The translations under genes were made by a program, and so were the position numbers. The notes under the pieces were generated by a model that was not told the origin of the DNA, did no database searches, and saw nothing but the letters and a program-made list of their open reading frames with translations. From contig JAZNGF010000041.1 of assembly GCA_045576295.1 (NCBI GenBank), positions 1 to 40,139 on the forward strand: a stretch of 40,139 nucleotides of DNA, read 5' to 3'. Source of the DNA: CAVALG01 sp045576295. Its GTDB lineage: Bacteria > Bacillota > Clostridia > Oscillospirales > Acutalibacteraceae. Shown piece after piece: positions 7,380-15,715 of this stretch (its first letter is position 1; each line of letters begins with the position of its first letter).

Positions 7380-7505
7380 TTGGGGTTGGTTGTTTGAACG
7401 CTTTTGTTTGCCGCCGCGGGGGTTTGGTTTAGTTTGTTTAAACGCGTTGTTTTGGCTTGTTTGAACGCCGCGGGGGTTTTGTGGTTGGTTTAGTTTGTTT
7501 AAACG
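7380..7505. repeat. Degenerate G/T-rich repeats with TTTAAACGC units
   Basis: Non-coding stretch carrying repeated TTGTTTGAACGC / TTTGTTTAAACGC words (near 7390, 7432, 7457, 7493), interleaved with CCGCGGGGG. The same TTTAAACGCC word precedes repeat A at 10717 and follows it (reversed) at 31209, so it is probably part of that element. Confidence 0.6.
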
Positions 7506-7590
7506 CCGCATAAGCGGCTACACCTCATCCGTCAGCTGCGCTGACACCTTCCCCTCAAGGGGAAGGCTAACGGGAATGAGCATAGCCAAG
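7499..7590 (+). repeat. Repeat family A, copy 2
   Basis: TAAACGCCGC, GCGGCTACACCTCATCC, hairpin GTCAGC-TGC-GCTGAC, then CCTTCCCCTCAAGGGGAAGG, GCTAACGGGAATGAGC. The most complete copy, with two adjacent hairpins. Confidence 0.85.
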
Positions 7591-7623
7591 GGGAAGGTTT
7601 ATAGATTGTTGTTTGTTATAATT

Positions 7624-7678
7624 TGTCGGCTAATGCCGACACCGATTTTATTCTTTATTATTTATTCTTTATTATTTT
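7624..7678 (-). repeat. Repeat family C, copy 2, overlapping the 3' end of uvrA
   Basis: Minus strand: AATAATAAAGAATAAATAATAAAG, AATAAAATCGGTGTCGGC, ATTAGCCGAC. A divergent copy in which the AATAATG units have become AATAA. It encodes the last residues (KIIKNK) and the stop codon of UvrA. Confidence 0.75.
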
Positions 7679-10507
7679 CTTCAAATACATACCCGTGTAA
7701 GAGCCTTTGCACTCGGCAACCTCTTCGGGGGTGCCGCAGGCAACAATTTCGCCGCCGCGGTCGCCGCCCTCGGGCCCCAAGTCAATAATATAATCGGCGG
7801 TTTTAATAACATCAAGGTTGTGCTCGATAACTACTATGGTGTTGCCCGCGTCAACCAAGCGGTTTAAAACCTCAACCAATTTGTGAACATCGGCGGTGTG
7901 GAGCCCTGTTGTGGGTTCATCTAAAATATAAATCGTTTTGCCTGTTGGGCGGCGCGATAGTTCGGTTGAAAGCTTAACCCTTTGCGCCTCACCGCCCGAA
8001 AGGGTTGTTGCAGGCTGGCCGAGCTTTATATACCCAAGCCCCACATCGTAAAGCGTTTTAAGTTTGCGGAAGATTTTCGGGTGATTTTCGAAGAAAATCA
8101 TTGCTTCCTCAACCGTCATTTCAAGCACATCGAAAATATTTTTGCCCTTATAGCGAACGTTTAAGGTTTCGTTATTATAGCGTTTGCCGCCGCACACTTC
8201 GCAGGGCACATAAACATCGGGCAAGAAGTTCATTTCGATTTTAATAATGCCGTCGCCTTGGCAGGCTTCGCACCTGCCGCCCTTAACATTAAATGAGAAT
8301 CTTCCTGCGTTATAGCCGCGCATTTTGGCATCGGGCGAGAGGGCGAAAAGCTCGCGAATATCGCCGAAAACGCCGGTGTAGGTTGCGGGGTTTGAACGCG
8401 GTGTGCGCCCGATGGGCGACTGGTTTATATCGATAACTTTATCGAGATGCTCGGTGCCTTTAACGGCGCTGTGCTTACCCGGAATATATTTTGCGTGATT
8501 AAGGTCGTTCGCAAGGCGTTTGTAAATAACCTCGTTAACAAGGCTTGATTTGCCCGAACCCGAAACGCCCGTTACACAAATGAATTTGCCAAGCGGAAGC
8601 GACACATCTATTGCTTTAAGGTTGTTTTGCGCCGCGCCTTTTATTACAAGAGTTTTGCCGTTGCCCTCTCTTCGCGTTGTGGGAACGGGGATAACGCGGC
8701 GGCCTGAAAGGTAATCGCCAGTTATAGATTCTTTGCATTTAGCAACCTCGCTTGGTGCGCCTAAAGCTACAACCTCGCCGCCGTGAATGCCGGCACCGGG
8801 GCCAATATCAACCACAAAATCGGCCGCACGGATAGTGTCTTCATCGTGCTCAACCACTATAACGCTGTTGCCAAGGTCGCGAAGGCGGGTTAAGGTGGAA
8901 AGCAGCCTATCATTATCGCGCTGGTGAAGGCCGATGCTTGGCTCATCGAGAATATATAAAACGCCCGTTAGCGCAGAGCCAATTTGCGTTGCAAGGCGAA
9001 TTCGCTGTGCCTCACCCCCGGAAAGGGTTCCTGCCGCGCGCGAAAGGGTTAGGTAATCAAGCCCAACGCTTTTTAAAAAGTTAAGGCGCGCCGAAATTTC
9101 TTTAACAATGGGGCTTGCAATTTTTTCGGCCTTTGGCGAAAGTTTAATGCCATTGAAAAATTCTGAAAGCGCCGATGCCGACATATCGCAAAGCTCGTTT
9201 ATGCTTTTGCCTGCAACCGTAACGGCAAGTGATTCGGGCTTTAGGCGTTTACCACCGCATTCGGGGCAGTCACACTCGGTCATAAGCGATTCAATTTCGG
9301 CACGGGCGCGGTCGCTTGTTGAATCTTTATACCTTCTTTCAAGGTTGGTTATAACGCCCTCGAAGGTGGTTTCGTATTCGCCGCCGCCCCAATCAGAGTT
9401 GCGGTAGCACTTGATTTTTTCATCACCCGAGCCGTAAAAAACAATGTTTTTAATGTTCTCGGGCAGTTCGCCAAACGGGGTGTTAACATCAAAGCCGTAA
9501 TGCTCGGCAAGGCCGTTATAATACATTTGCGCAATGGTTGTTGAAAGGCCGCCGCTATACCAGGAATTAACGCCCCAACCGCTGGCTTTAATGCAGCCCT
9601 CAGCCAGCGATTTGGTGGTGTCGGGCACAACGAGTTCGGGAACTATTTTCATAAACACGCCAATTCCTGAGCATTTTGGGCAAGCGCCAAAGGGGCTGTT
9701 GAACGAGAACATCTGCGGGGTGAGCTCGGGCACGCTGATGCCGTGCTCGGGGCAGGAGAAGTTTTGCGAGAAAATGTGATCTTCGCCATCGGCCGAGTTT
9801 ACAATTATTATCCCGCCCGACATTTTTGCGGCGGTTTCGATACTATCGGCCAAGCGGCTTTCGAAGCCTTTCTTTACAATAAGCCTGTCAACACAAACTT
9901 CAATGTTGTGCTTATTGTTTTTCTTTAATTTTATTTCATCATCGAGCGTGAAGATTTCGCCGTCGACCCTAACCCTTGCAAAGCCGCGGTTTTTAAGCGA
10001 TTTAAACTCGTTTTTAAATTCACCCTTTTTGCCGCGAGCAATGGGGCTTAAAATTTGAATTTTGGTGCCCTCAGGAAATGCGCAAACCTTTTCAACAATT
10101 TGGTCGACCGTTTGGCTGGTTATTTCCTTGCCGCAAACGGGGCAGTGGGGAACGCCTGTGCGCGCGAATAAAAGGCGCAAATAATCGTAGATTTCGGTAA
10201 CCGTTCCAACCGTTGAACGCGGGTTTTTCGAGGTTGTTTTTTGGTCGATTGATATAGCGGGCGAGAGACCGTCGATACTGTCTACATCGGGCTTGTCCAT
10301 TTGACCTAAAAACATTCTGGCATAGGATGATAGCGATTCGATATACCTGCGCTGGCCCTCGGCATAAAGCGTGTCGAATGCGAGCGATGATTTGCCCGAG
10401 CCCGAAAGGCCGGTGAACACAACCAACTTTTCCCTTGGGAATTCAAGGTTTATGTTTTTAAGGTTGTTGGTGCGCGCACCCTTTATTATAATTTTATCGT
10501 TTGCCAT
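7658..10507 (-). CDS. uvrA: Excinuclease ABC subunit A
   Basis: DNA-damage recognition ATPase of nucleotide excision repair; works as a dimer with UvrB. The 949 residues show both ABC modules: Walker A GLSGSGKSS at 33-41 and GVSGSGKSS near 646, ABC signatures LSGGEAQRIRL and LSGGEAQRVKL, and Walker B LDEPS/LDEPT. Zinc fingers include CPVCGKEI near 136, CPKCSGIG near 298 and the C-terminal pair CEACQGDG...CEVCGG near 744-775. I place the start at MANDKIIIKGA, after AAGGTGATTAAT; an upstream in-frame ATG adds 18 residues lacking a ribosome binding site. UvrB and UvrC are not in the window. Its last six residues lie in repeat C. Confidence 0.97.
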   Translation of the reverse strand: MANDKIIIKGARTNNLKNINLEFPREKLVVFTGLSGSGKSSLAFDTLYAEGQRRYIESLSSYARMFLGQMDKPDVDSIDGLSPAISIDQKTTSKNPRSTVGTVTEIYDYLRLLFARTGVPHCPVCGKEITSQTVDQIVEKVCAFPEGTKIQILSPIARGKKGEFKNEFKSLKNRGFARVRVDGEIFTLDDEIKLKKNNKHNIEVCVDRLIVKKGFESRLADSIETAAKMSGGIIIVNSADGEDHIFSQNFSCPEHGISVPELTPQMFSFNSPFGACPKCSGIGVFMKIVPELVVPDTTKSLAEGCIKASGWGVNSWYSGGLSTTIAQMYYNGLAEHYGFDVNTPFGELPENIKNIVFYGSGDEKIKCYRNSDWGGGEYETTFEGVITNLERRYKDSTSDRARAEIESLMTECDCPECGGKRLKPESLAVTVAGKSINELCDMSASALSEFFNGIKLSPKAEKIASPIVKEISARLNFLKSVGLDYLTLSRAAGTLSGGEAQRIRLATQIGSALTGVLYILDEPSIGLHQRDNDRLLSTLTRLRDLGNSVIVVEHDEDTIRAADFVVDIGPGAGIHGGEVVALGAPSEVAKCKESITGDYLSGRRVIPVPTTRREGNGKTLVIKGAAQNNLKAIDVSLPLGKFICVTGVSGSGKSSLVNEVIYKRLANDLNHAKYIPGKHSAVKGTEHLDKVIDINQSPIGRTPRSNPATYTGVFGDIRELFALSPDAKMRGYNAGRFSFNVKGGRCEACQGDGIIKIEMNFLPDVYVPCEVCGGKRYNNETLNVRYKGKNIFDVLEMTVEEAMIFFENHPKIFRKLKTLYDVGLGYIKLGQPATTLSGGEAQRVKLSTELSRRPTGKTIYILDEPTTGLHTADVHKLVEVLNRLVDAGNTIVVIEHNLDVIKTADYIIDLGPEGGDRGGEIVACGTPEEVAECKGSYTGMYLKKIIKNK

Positions 10508-10531
10508 ATTAATCACCTTGTTGGTTAGATT

Positions 10532-10540
10532 TGTGGATAA
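10532..10540 (-). promoter_or_regulatory. Perfect DnaA-box sequence upstream of uvrA
   Basis: TTATCCACA on the minus strand, 25 bases upstream of the uvrA start. It is the only exact consensus 9-mer I found in the window outside genes. A single box may be chance, or may regulate uvrA. Confidence 0.4.
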
Positions 10541-10630
10541 GTTGATATATCGCCTTTTCAAGGCTTCCCCCAGGCGGCGCGCTCCTCCGCGGGGCGGCGG
10601 TGGTGAGGGGTAGGCGCGTGAGCGCCGTTA
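10541..10630 (+). repeat. Repeat family E, copy 1
   Basis: GATATATCGCCTTTTCAAGG, CTTCCCCCAGG, a GC-rich centre, GGCGGTGGTGAGGGGTAGGC and GCGTGAGCGCCGTT. It matches the reverse complement of 31018-31100, with the GC-rich centre diverged. Confidence 0.75.
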
Positions 10631-10716
10631 ATCGAAACTTATTGTTTTTCTATTTTCACGGTTTGTTATTTTTAGTTTACTTAAACGCCACGGTGTCTTT
10701 TGTTATATTGGTTTAT

Positions 10717-10805
10717 TTAAACGCCGCGGTGCGGCTACACCTCATCCGTCAGCTACGCTGACACCTTCCCCTCGAGGGGAAGGCTAAAGGGAATGAGCAT
10801 ACCAA
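10717..10805 (+). repeat. Repeat family A, copy 3
   Basis: TTTAAACGCCGCGG, GCGGCTACACCTCATCC, GTCAGC-TAC-GCTGAC, CCTTCCCCTCGAGGGGAAGG, GCTAAAGGGAATGAGC. Repeats E and A fill most of the 327-bp gap 10508-10834; no gene seen there. Confidence 0.85.
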
Positions 10806-10834
10806 ACGGAGTTTGATTTCACTGCCGCCGCTCT

Positions 10835-12940
10835 CTATTTCACTGCGCGGTAGTAAAAGCCGCGGGTGTATTCGCCCTGGGGCGCGGCTTTTTTTGCAAT
10901 GTTTTTTATAATTTTTTCGCATTCTTCGCGTGTTTCAAAGGTAAAGCGTGCAACCGCGAAATCGGGCGAGCCGAACTCTACTATTCTGTCGGCCACGTAA
11001 ACGGGGCGGGAATTGTAAAGCTCGGTGAAGCCGTTTCGGCAGGCAAGTGGGAAGTTAACGCCCATTCGGTCGGTTATGTTTGAAACGCCGCTGCATTTTT
11101 CGCACCCGTTTCCGTTTTTGTTGGGGCAGTTTCGGCAAAGCATTAGTGGCAGAGCGCCGTAAATAATAAAACCTTTTGGCATAGTATTATCATTTGCGTT
11201 GTTACCCTTTAATATGCCGTTTTCGGTTATGTTCTTAATGTCGGCCGCGGTGTTTTCGAACGAAAGAAGTGCGCCACTAAAACCTAAATTTCCCGCCGCT
11301 TTTAAACATTCGGCGTTCATAATATTTATTCCAAAATCAGCAATAGGAAACATTCCTACTTCGCGGCAGAGTGCAAGGCTTGCCAAATTGCCGCAAAAGG
11401 CGGCTCGCACACCAGCATCTTTTGCCTTTTTAAGCTGCTCTGCAACTTTAGCCTCGGTGCCGAGCATTCCGCGCGGCAGGTCGGCAAACAAAGGCACATC
11501 TTTTTTTACATTTTCAAAATCTGCTTCTACGGGCAGAATTATGCCATCTAAAAGCGAAGTATCTTTTGGGATTTGGCTCTCGTTTCGAAAAGCGGCAATA
11601 AGCCGCGGTTTTTCGCCACACATAAGTTCTTTACAAGGGGCGGGGGTTGCCGTTTCATCGCTGTTTGGCGCAGGTAACACATTTGCCCTGAAGTTTTTAT
11701 TTTCGCGCACTGCCGACAACTTTTCAACCGCTTCGCGGCGCATTGCGTTAAGGCGCCCGGGCGGCACGAACAGCCCGCCTTTAACCGATGTTTTTAACGA
11801 TTTTAAATAATAGGGGCTGCCGCCTAATCGAGAAAATTGCTTGAATGCATCATCGTGTGTTAGGGCTTTGGTTTTGGCTTCCTCTGCCGCTTCGCTTTTA
11901 ATGGTTACCTCATTCTCGCCGTCTGACAAAATTAACTTCGAGCCGTTTTCATCGGCCGAAAATTCGGCAAAAACGGGAACTGCGGCGCGCTCGGCGCGGT
12001 AGATGTTATGAATTGAGTTTTGGGCGGCGGCGCTGATGCGCTCTTCCTCTTCGCTTCTCATTCCGAACATTTCTTTGCAGGGGTTTCCTGTGAAATAGCC
12101 GTTTGTAAAGCCGTTTCGTGAGAAAATTTCGCCCAGCAGTTTAAGGTGTTCCGGCGGGACGGTTTCGCCGTCGGCCGCCAAACGGTAGGCGTTTGTTGCC
12201 GCCGCAACATATTCGGGGCGTTTCATTCTGCCCTCGATTTTAAGGGATGTTACACCCATTTTTTCAAGTTCTTTAATGTGTTCTAACATATTAAGGTCGC
12301 GAAGGCTTAGGTCGTGCCCTGTGCCGCGTTCAACCGAAAAGGGAAGCCTGCAAGGGCCTGCGCAAAGCCCGCGGTTGCCCGAACGGCCACCAAGCAGGCC
12401 GCTTAAATAGCACTGCCCCGATAGGCTCATACACAGCGCGCCGTGAACAAAAACCTCAACCTCTAAGCCATATTTTACGGCCTCTTCGCACAGTTTTTTA
12501 AGATTTTCCATATCCATTTCGCGCGAGGGAACAACGCGCGAAAAGCCCATTTTATAAAGAACACTAACCGCTTTATAGGAATGAACCGAAAGCTGGGTTG
12601 AGGCGTGAAGCGGTACATTTTGAAAACGGCGGCGTATCTCAGAAGTTAACCCTAAATCTTGCAAAATGAATGCATCAATTCCGCTTCTTTCGGCAATTTC
12701 TGCCGCCGCCAAAGCAGAAGAAAATTCCCCGCCTTTAACCAAGGTGTTAAGGGTTAAATAAACCTTAACGCCCCTTGTGTGGCAATATTTAATTGTTTCT
12801 TCAAGGGTTTGGGTAGAAAAGTTTTGGGCGTTTCGGCGGGCGTTGAAATCGCCAAGGCCTAAATAAATGGCATCGGCACCGCTTCTAACCGCTGCTATGG
12901 CGGCATCATAACTTCCTGCAGGGGATAAAACTTCTAACAT
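10835..12940 (-). CDS. U32-family peptidase-like protein with DUF3656 region (RlhA/TrhP-type RNA hydroxylase candidate)
   Basis: Members of this family (RlhA, TrhP) carry out prephenate-dependent 5-hydroxylation of cytidine in 23S rRNA or uridine in tRNA, despite the historical peptidase name. The 701-residue product starts MLEVLSPAGS, the typical TIM-barrel beginning. It has four cysteines, C170, C177, C193 and C197 (HGALCMSLSGQC and RGLCAGPC), that likely bind a 4Fe-4S cluster. The N-terminal barrel (to about 300) is followed by the long C-terminal extension of RlhA-like proteins. Which RNA it modifies cannot be decided here. The ATG follows AGGAGAACACT. Single gene, flanked by repeats on both sides. 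Confidence 0.85.
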   Translation of the reverse strand: MLEVLSPAGSYDAAIAAVRSGADAIYLGLGDFNARRNAQNFSTQTLEETIKYCHTRGVKVYLTLNTLVKGGEFSSALAAAEIAERSGIDAFILQDLGLTSEIRRRFQNVPLHASTQLSVHSYKAVSVLYKMGFSRVVPSREMDMENLKKLCEEAVKYGLEVEVFVHGALCMSLSGQCYLSGLLGGRSGNRGLCAGPCRLPFSVERGTGHDLSLRDLNMLEHIKELEKMGVTSLKIEGRMKRPEYVAAATNAYRLAADGETVPPEHLKLLGEIFSRNGFTNGYFTGNPCKEMFGMRSEEEERISAAAQNSIHNIYRAERAAVPVFAEFSADENGSKLILSDGENEVTIKSEAAEEAKTKALTHDDAFKQFSRLGGSPYYLKSLKTSVKGGLFVPPGRLNAMRREAVEKLSAVRENKNFRANVLPAPNSDETATPAPCKELMCGEKPRLIAAFRNESQIPKDTSLLDGIILPVEADFENVKKDVPLFADLPRGMLGTEAKVAEQLKKAKDAGVRAAFCGNLASLALCREVGMFPIADFGINIMNAECLKAAGNLGFSGALLSFENTAADIKNITENGILKGNNANDNTMPKGFIIYGALPLMLCRNCPNKNGNGCEKCSGVSNITDRMGVNFPLACRNGFTELYNSRPVYVADRIVEFGSPDFAVARFTFETREECEKIIKNIAKKAAPQGEYTRGFYYRAVK

Positions 12941-12982
12941 AGTGTTCTCCTAAAATGTTTTTGGGAAATTGTTTTTTTGTTT

Positions 12983-13145
12983 CGGGCGATAAACAAATCG
13001 CCCATACGATGTAACGATAGCTACCGTGTAATTTGTAGGGGGCGGCGCCCTCGACGCCCCGCAGGGGATTAACGCAATAGACGGGAATAAATTCAAACCG
13101 AAAATTTTGGCGGACGGGCAATGCCCGCACCTACAAGGTTGACAT
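12983..13145. repeat. Cluster of family B palindromes
   Basis: GGGCGATAAACAAATCGCCC (12984-13003), a GGGGGCGGCGCCCTCGACGCCCC block (about 13038-13060), and GACGGGCAATGCCCGCACCTAC (about 13112-13133), followed by AAGGTTGACATTAATGTAAT. All have the shape GGGC-N-GCCC plus CCTAC. The 270-bp interval 12941-13211 has no credible gene. Confidence 0.7.
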
Positions 13146-13159
13146 TAATGTAATCTTTT

Positions 13160-13200
13160 ATTTAATTCACAAAAACTCCACCCGAAATGGGCGGAGTTTT
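13160..13200 (-). terminator. Terminator after the parA-parB-phosphoglycerol transferase genes
   Basis: On the minus strand AAAACTCCGCCC, loop ATTTC, GGGTGGAGTTTT (one G-U pair), then TTGTGAATTAAA. It lies 11 bases past the stop of the LtaS/MdoB-like gene. Confidence 0.85.
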
Positions 13201-13211
13201 AATTTAACAAA

Positions 13212-14828
13212 TTATTTTTGTTTTAACTGTATTCCGCCTAAAATGTGGCTGTTATAGAACGACGATTGTTTTTCAAGCTCGGCGTTGAACGCATCGTAGC
13301 CTATTGTTTCGGCGATTGTTGGTTTGTCTGAGAACAGGTTGGTGCCAAGGCCTAACCTTTCGCCCTCGATTGTGCAACCAATGGCTGCAAGGGTTGTTGG
13401 GTATAAATCGAATGTTCCGAAATCGCGGTTTTTGGTTGATTTCGGGGTTGCTTTCGCGTTAATGAAAATATTGGTTGTTGTGCGTTCATATTCATTTTCC
13501 GCGGCCTCGTTATCAATAAGCTTGCTCATGCTTAAATGGTCGCCACTAATAATAATTGTTGTGTTTTCATAAAAAGGCTGTGCCTTTATCCATTCAACAA
13601 AATCGGCAACCTTTTTACTTGAGCAGGCCATTGCGTTTTTATAGTTTGCGTATTTTACGCTTTCGGTATCGTTCGGGTCTTCGGGTTCAACAACCTTTGG
13701 GCAATCTTCACATACCCAGCCGTAGGGGTAGTGGGTATCTACCGTTAAAACAGTAAAGTTGAAAGGTGATGATGTATCGCTTGCAACCTCGGCTAACTGC
13801 TTCTTTGCAAGTTCAAAAAGGATTTTGTCTTCAAATCCCCAGAAATCGTTTTCTTCGGCCACTATTCCTGCTTCCAGAGCATCGTTAAGGTCGTAGATTG
13901 TGTAGTTTCCGTGCTGAGAGAAATATTTATCGCGGTTGGCGAATGCTTTGTCAGAGCCAATTAAAAGTGAATTTCGGTAGCCCTGTGTTTCTAAAACCTG
14001 GCCGAGTGAATAAGCGCCGGGCAGAAATTCCTTTATATCTTTTCCGTATTTGTTACGCTTTAGGTTGCTCTTTAACGGAATTCCCGAAGTTTGGGCTGTA
14101 AGGCCTGCAATAGTCCAGTCGGTTGATGAGTATTGTTTTGCGCCGCCAAGCCCTTCGCCGCTTGAGAAGTTGATGTTGTTTAACGCCAATTGTTCAACCT
14201 CGGGCATAACATTAAACAATCCACCATTTTCTTTAGAAAAATAGGTTGTTTCGGTTGATTCCATATAAATATAAACAAGGTTTTGCTTCTTTTCGGGGAA
14301 GGTGATGTTTGCGGTTTTTGGGTCAACATAGTTGTCGGCAATGAAGCTTGAGTCTTCTGTTACATTTCTCACAAAGCCTTTAAAATCAAAATATACGGCC
14401 GCATAGGTTACACTGCCTGCGAATAGCACAAGGCTTAATATTAACGCTATTAATTTCTTTTTAGGAATTGGGAAGATTTTACAAATTATTTTAGTAAACT
14501 TGTTTTCTTTTTTAAACTTGAATTTTTTTGCTCCGAAAACAAAGAATATTAAAATGAATGCCACTGTTAACAAAACGGTTGGTAAGAATGCATCAACCAT
14601 ATACTGCCAAACAAGGTTTGAATCGGTTCCGTCGGTTGGGCCTGTAACAAAATACAGAATTTGGTTTAAATCAATGTTTGATATGTTCTTAATTCCCCAA
14701 ACCGATGAGAAGAATAATAAAAATGAAAAAAATGCAATAATTGATGTGGCAACCTTTAAAAATGTGCGTTTTTTAGGACCTTTTACAATGGTTTTCTTTT
14801 CTGTTTTTTTACCTTTCAAAAAAATCAT
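13212..14828 (-). CDS. Membrane-anchored sulfatase-family phosphoglycerol transferase (LtaS/MdoB-like)
   Basis: Probable polyglycerol-phosphate or phosphoglycerol transferase acting outside the membrane. Predicted transmembrane helices at about 24-45, 78-99 and 124-147 are followed by an extracellular alkaline-phosphatase-fold domain. Metal/catalytic positions: Glu190 in VYIYMEST, the likely nucleophile Thr236 in YSSTDWTIAG, and the late SGDH metal motif. The WTIAG...SGIPL context resembles E. coli MdoB/OpgB more than staphylococcal LtaS, so the acceptor may be a glycan or teichoic acid. The ribosome binding site is weak (AAAGAAAG). It starts 15 bases after parB and shares its terminator, an unusual partner for a segregation operon. 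Confidence 0.85.
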   Translation of the reverse strand: MIFLKGKKTEKKTIVKGPKKRTFLKVATSIIAFFSFLLFFSSVWGIKNISNIDLNQILYFVTGPTDGTDSNLVWQYMVDAFLPTVLLTVAFILIFFVFGAKKFKFKKENKFTKIICKIFPIPKKKLIALILSLVLFAGSVTYAAVYFDFKGFVRNVTEDSSFIADNYVDPKTANITFPEKKQNLVYIYMESTETTYFSKENGGLFNVMPEVEQLALNNINFSSGEGLGGAKQYSSTDWTIAGLTAQTSGIPLKSNLKRNKYGKDIKEFLPGAYSLGQVLETQGYRNSLLIGSDKAFANRDKYFSQHGNYTIYDLNDALEAGIVAEENDFWGFEDKILFELAKKQLAEVASDTSSPFNFTVLTVDTHYPYGWVCEDCPKVVEPEDPNDTESVKYANYKNAMACSSKKVADFVEWIKAQPFYENTTIIISGDHLSMSKLIDNEAAENEYERTTTNIFINAKATPKSTKNRDFGTFDLYPTTLAAIGCTIEGERLGLGTNLFSDKPTIAETIGYDAFNAELEKQSSFYNSHILGGIQLKQK

Positions 14829-14843
14829 CCAGCTTTCTTTAAA

Positions 14844-15698
14844 TTAAAACTTTAGCCCTGCTATGCGCTCGGCCATCTCTTTTAGGTCGTTTTCTCCCCA
14901 AAATTCAATGTGAATGGTGCCGCCGTTTTGGCCACCTGTTACGGTTATTTTTCTGCCAACCTCGCGGGTTAGGGCAATTTCAACCTCGGTGTAGAATTTA
15001 TTCTTTTCCTGCGGTTTTGCCTGTGGTGGGGTTTTCCTGGCTGTTTTTTGGCGTTTTGCAAATTCTTCAAGCTCGCGAACGCTGCATCCCGATTTTGCCA
15101 TTTTTAAAGCCTCGGCGCGGGCGGCTTCTTCGGTTATTGATAAAAGCGCTCTTGCGTGGCCGCCTGTAATGCTGCCTTCTGCCAGCTCATTTAATTCTTG
15201 CTCGTTTAAACTTAAAAGCCTTAATGCATTTGCAACCGCAGGGCGTGATTTCCCAACCCTTTCGGCAACGGCTTCCTGTGTCATTCCGAAGTTATCCATA
15301 AGCGATTTATAACCCAAGGCTTCTTCAACGGGGTTTAGATCTTCACGCTGAAGGTTTTCTATAAGGGCGAGTTCCATTGCCTCTTCATCGCCCATTTCGC
15401 GAATGATTACGGGAACTGTTGTTAGCCCTGCCGCGCGCGATGCTCGCCACCTGCGCTCACCTGCGATTATTTGGTAGCCGCCTGTTACCATCGGGCGAAC
15501 AAGAAGCGGCTGGATAAGCCCGTGAAGTTTGATGCTTTCGGTAAGTTCTTCGATTGCTTCTTCCTTAAAATATTTTCTTGGCTGGTCGCGATTGGGTTCA
15601 ATTTCTGATAATCTAACCTCAACCGTTCCGTTATCTGATGCGTTTTCGCTGAAAAGGGAATTTAAACCCTTTCCAAGGCCGCTTTTTTTGGCGCTCAT
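14844..15698 (-). CDS. parB: Chromosome-partitioning protein ParB (Spo0J)
   Basis: CTP-dependent DNA clamp that loads at parS and recruits SMC/condensin and ParA. The 284 residues include the N-terminal KKSGLGKGLNSLF (ParA-interacting tail), the CTP-binding motif GERRWRA (80-86), the arginine patch ENLQRED (114-120), a helix-turn-helix around 135-165 (MTQEAVAERVGKSRPAVANALRLL) and a C-terminal dimerisation region. It follows parA by 17 bases. Two perfect parS palindromes lie just upstream of parA, so all parts of a ParABS system are here. Confidence 0.97.
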   Translation of the reverse strand: MSAKKSGLGKGLNSLFSENASDNGTVEVRLSEIEPNRDQPRKYFKEEAIEELTESIKLHGLIQPLLVRPMVTGGYQIIAGERRWRASRAAGLTTVPVIIREMGDEEAMELALIENLQREDLNPVEEALGYKSLMDNFGMTQEAVAERVGKSRPAVANALRLLSLNEQELNELAEGSITGGHARALLSITEEAARAEALKMAKSGCSVRELEEFAKRQKTARKTPPQAKPQEKNKFYTEVEIALTREVGRKITVTGGQNGGTIHIEFWGENDLKEMAERIAGLKF

Positions 15699-15715
15699 TT
15701 TAACACCTCTACCTC

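Noticed and set aside
7076..7432. 118-codon frame over the Gln/Asn-rich gene
   Set aside because: Ser/Arg/Thr repeats are the shifted frame of the CAG/AAC repeat and run through the terminator at 7324-7342. The 7138-7290 frame has the ribosome binding site.
7290..7660. tRNA or riboswitch in the gap before uvrA
   Set aside because: No TTCGA-type T-arm, acceptor pairing or riboswitch core; the stretch consists of repeats.
11199..11810. 203-codon plus-strand frame
   Set aside because: Antisense to the U32-family gene; low-complexity, no ribosome binding site.
12906..13130. 74-codon minus frame before the U32 gene
   Set aside because: Composed of family B repeat sequence and overlaps the true start of the U32 gene.
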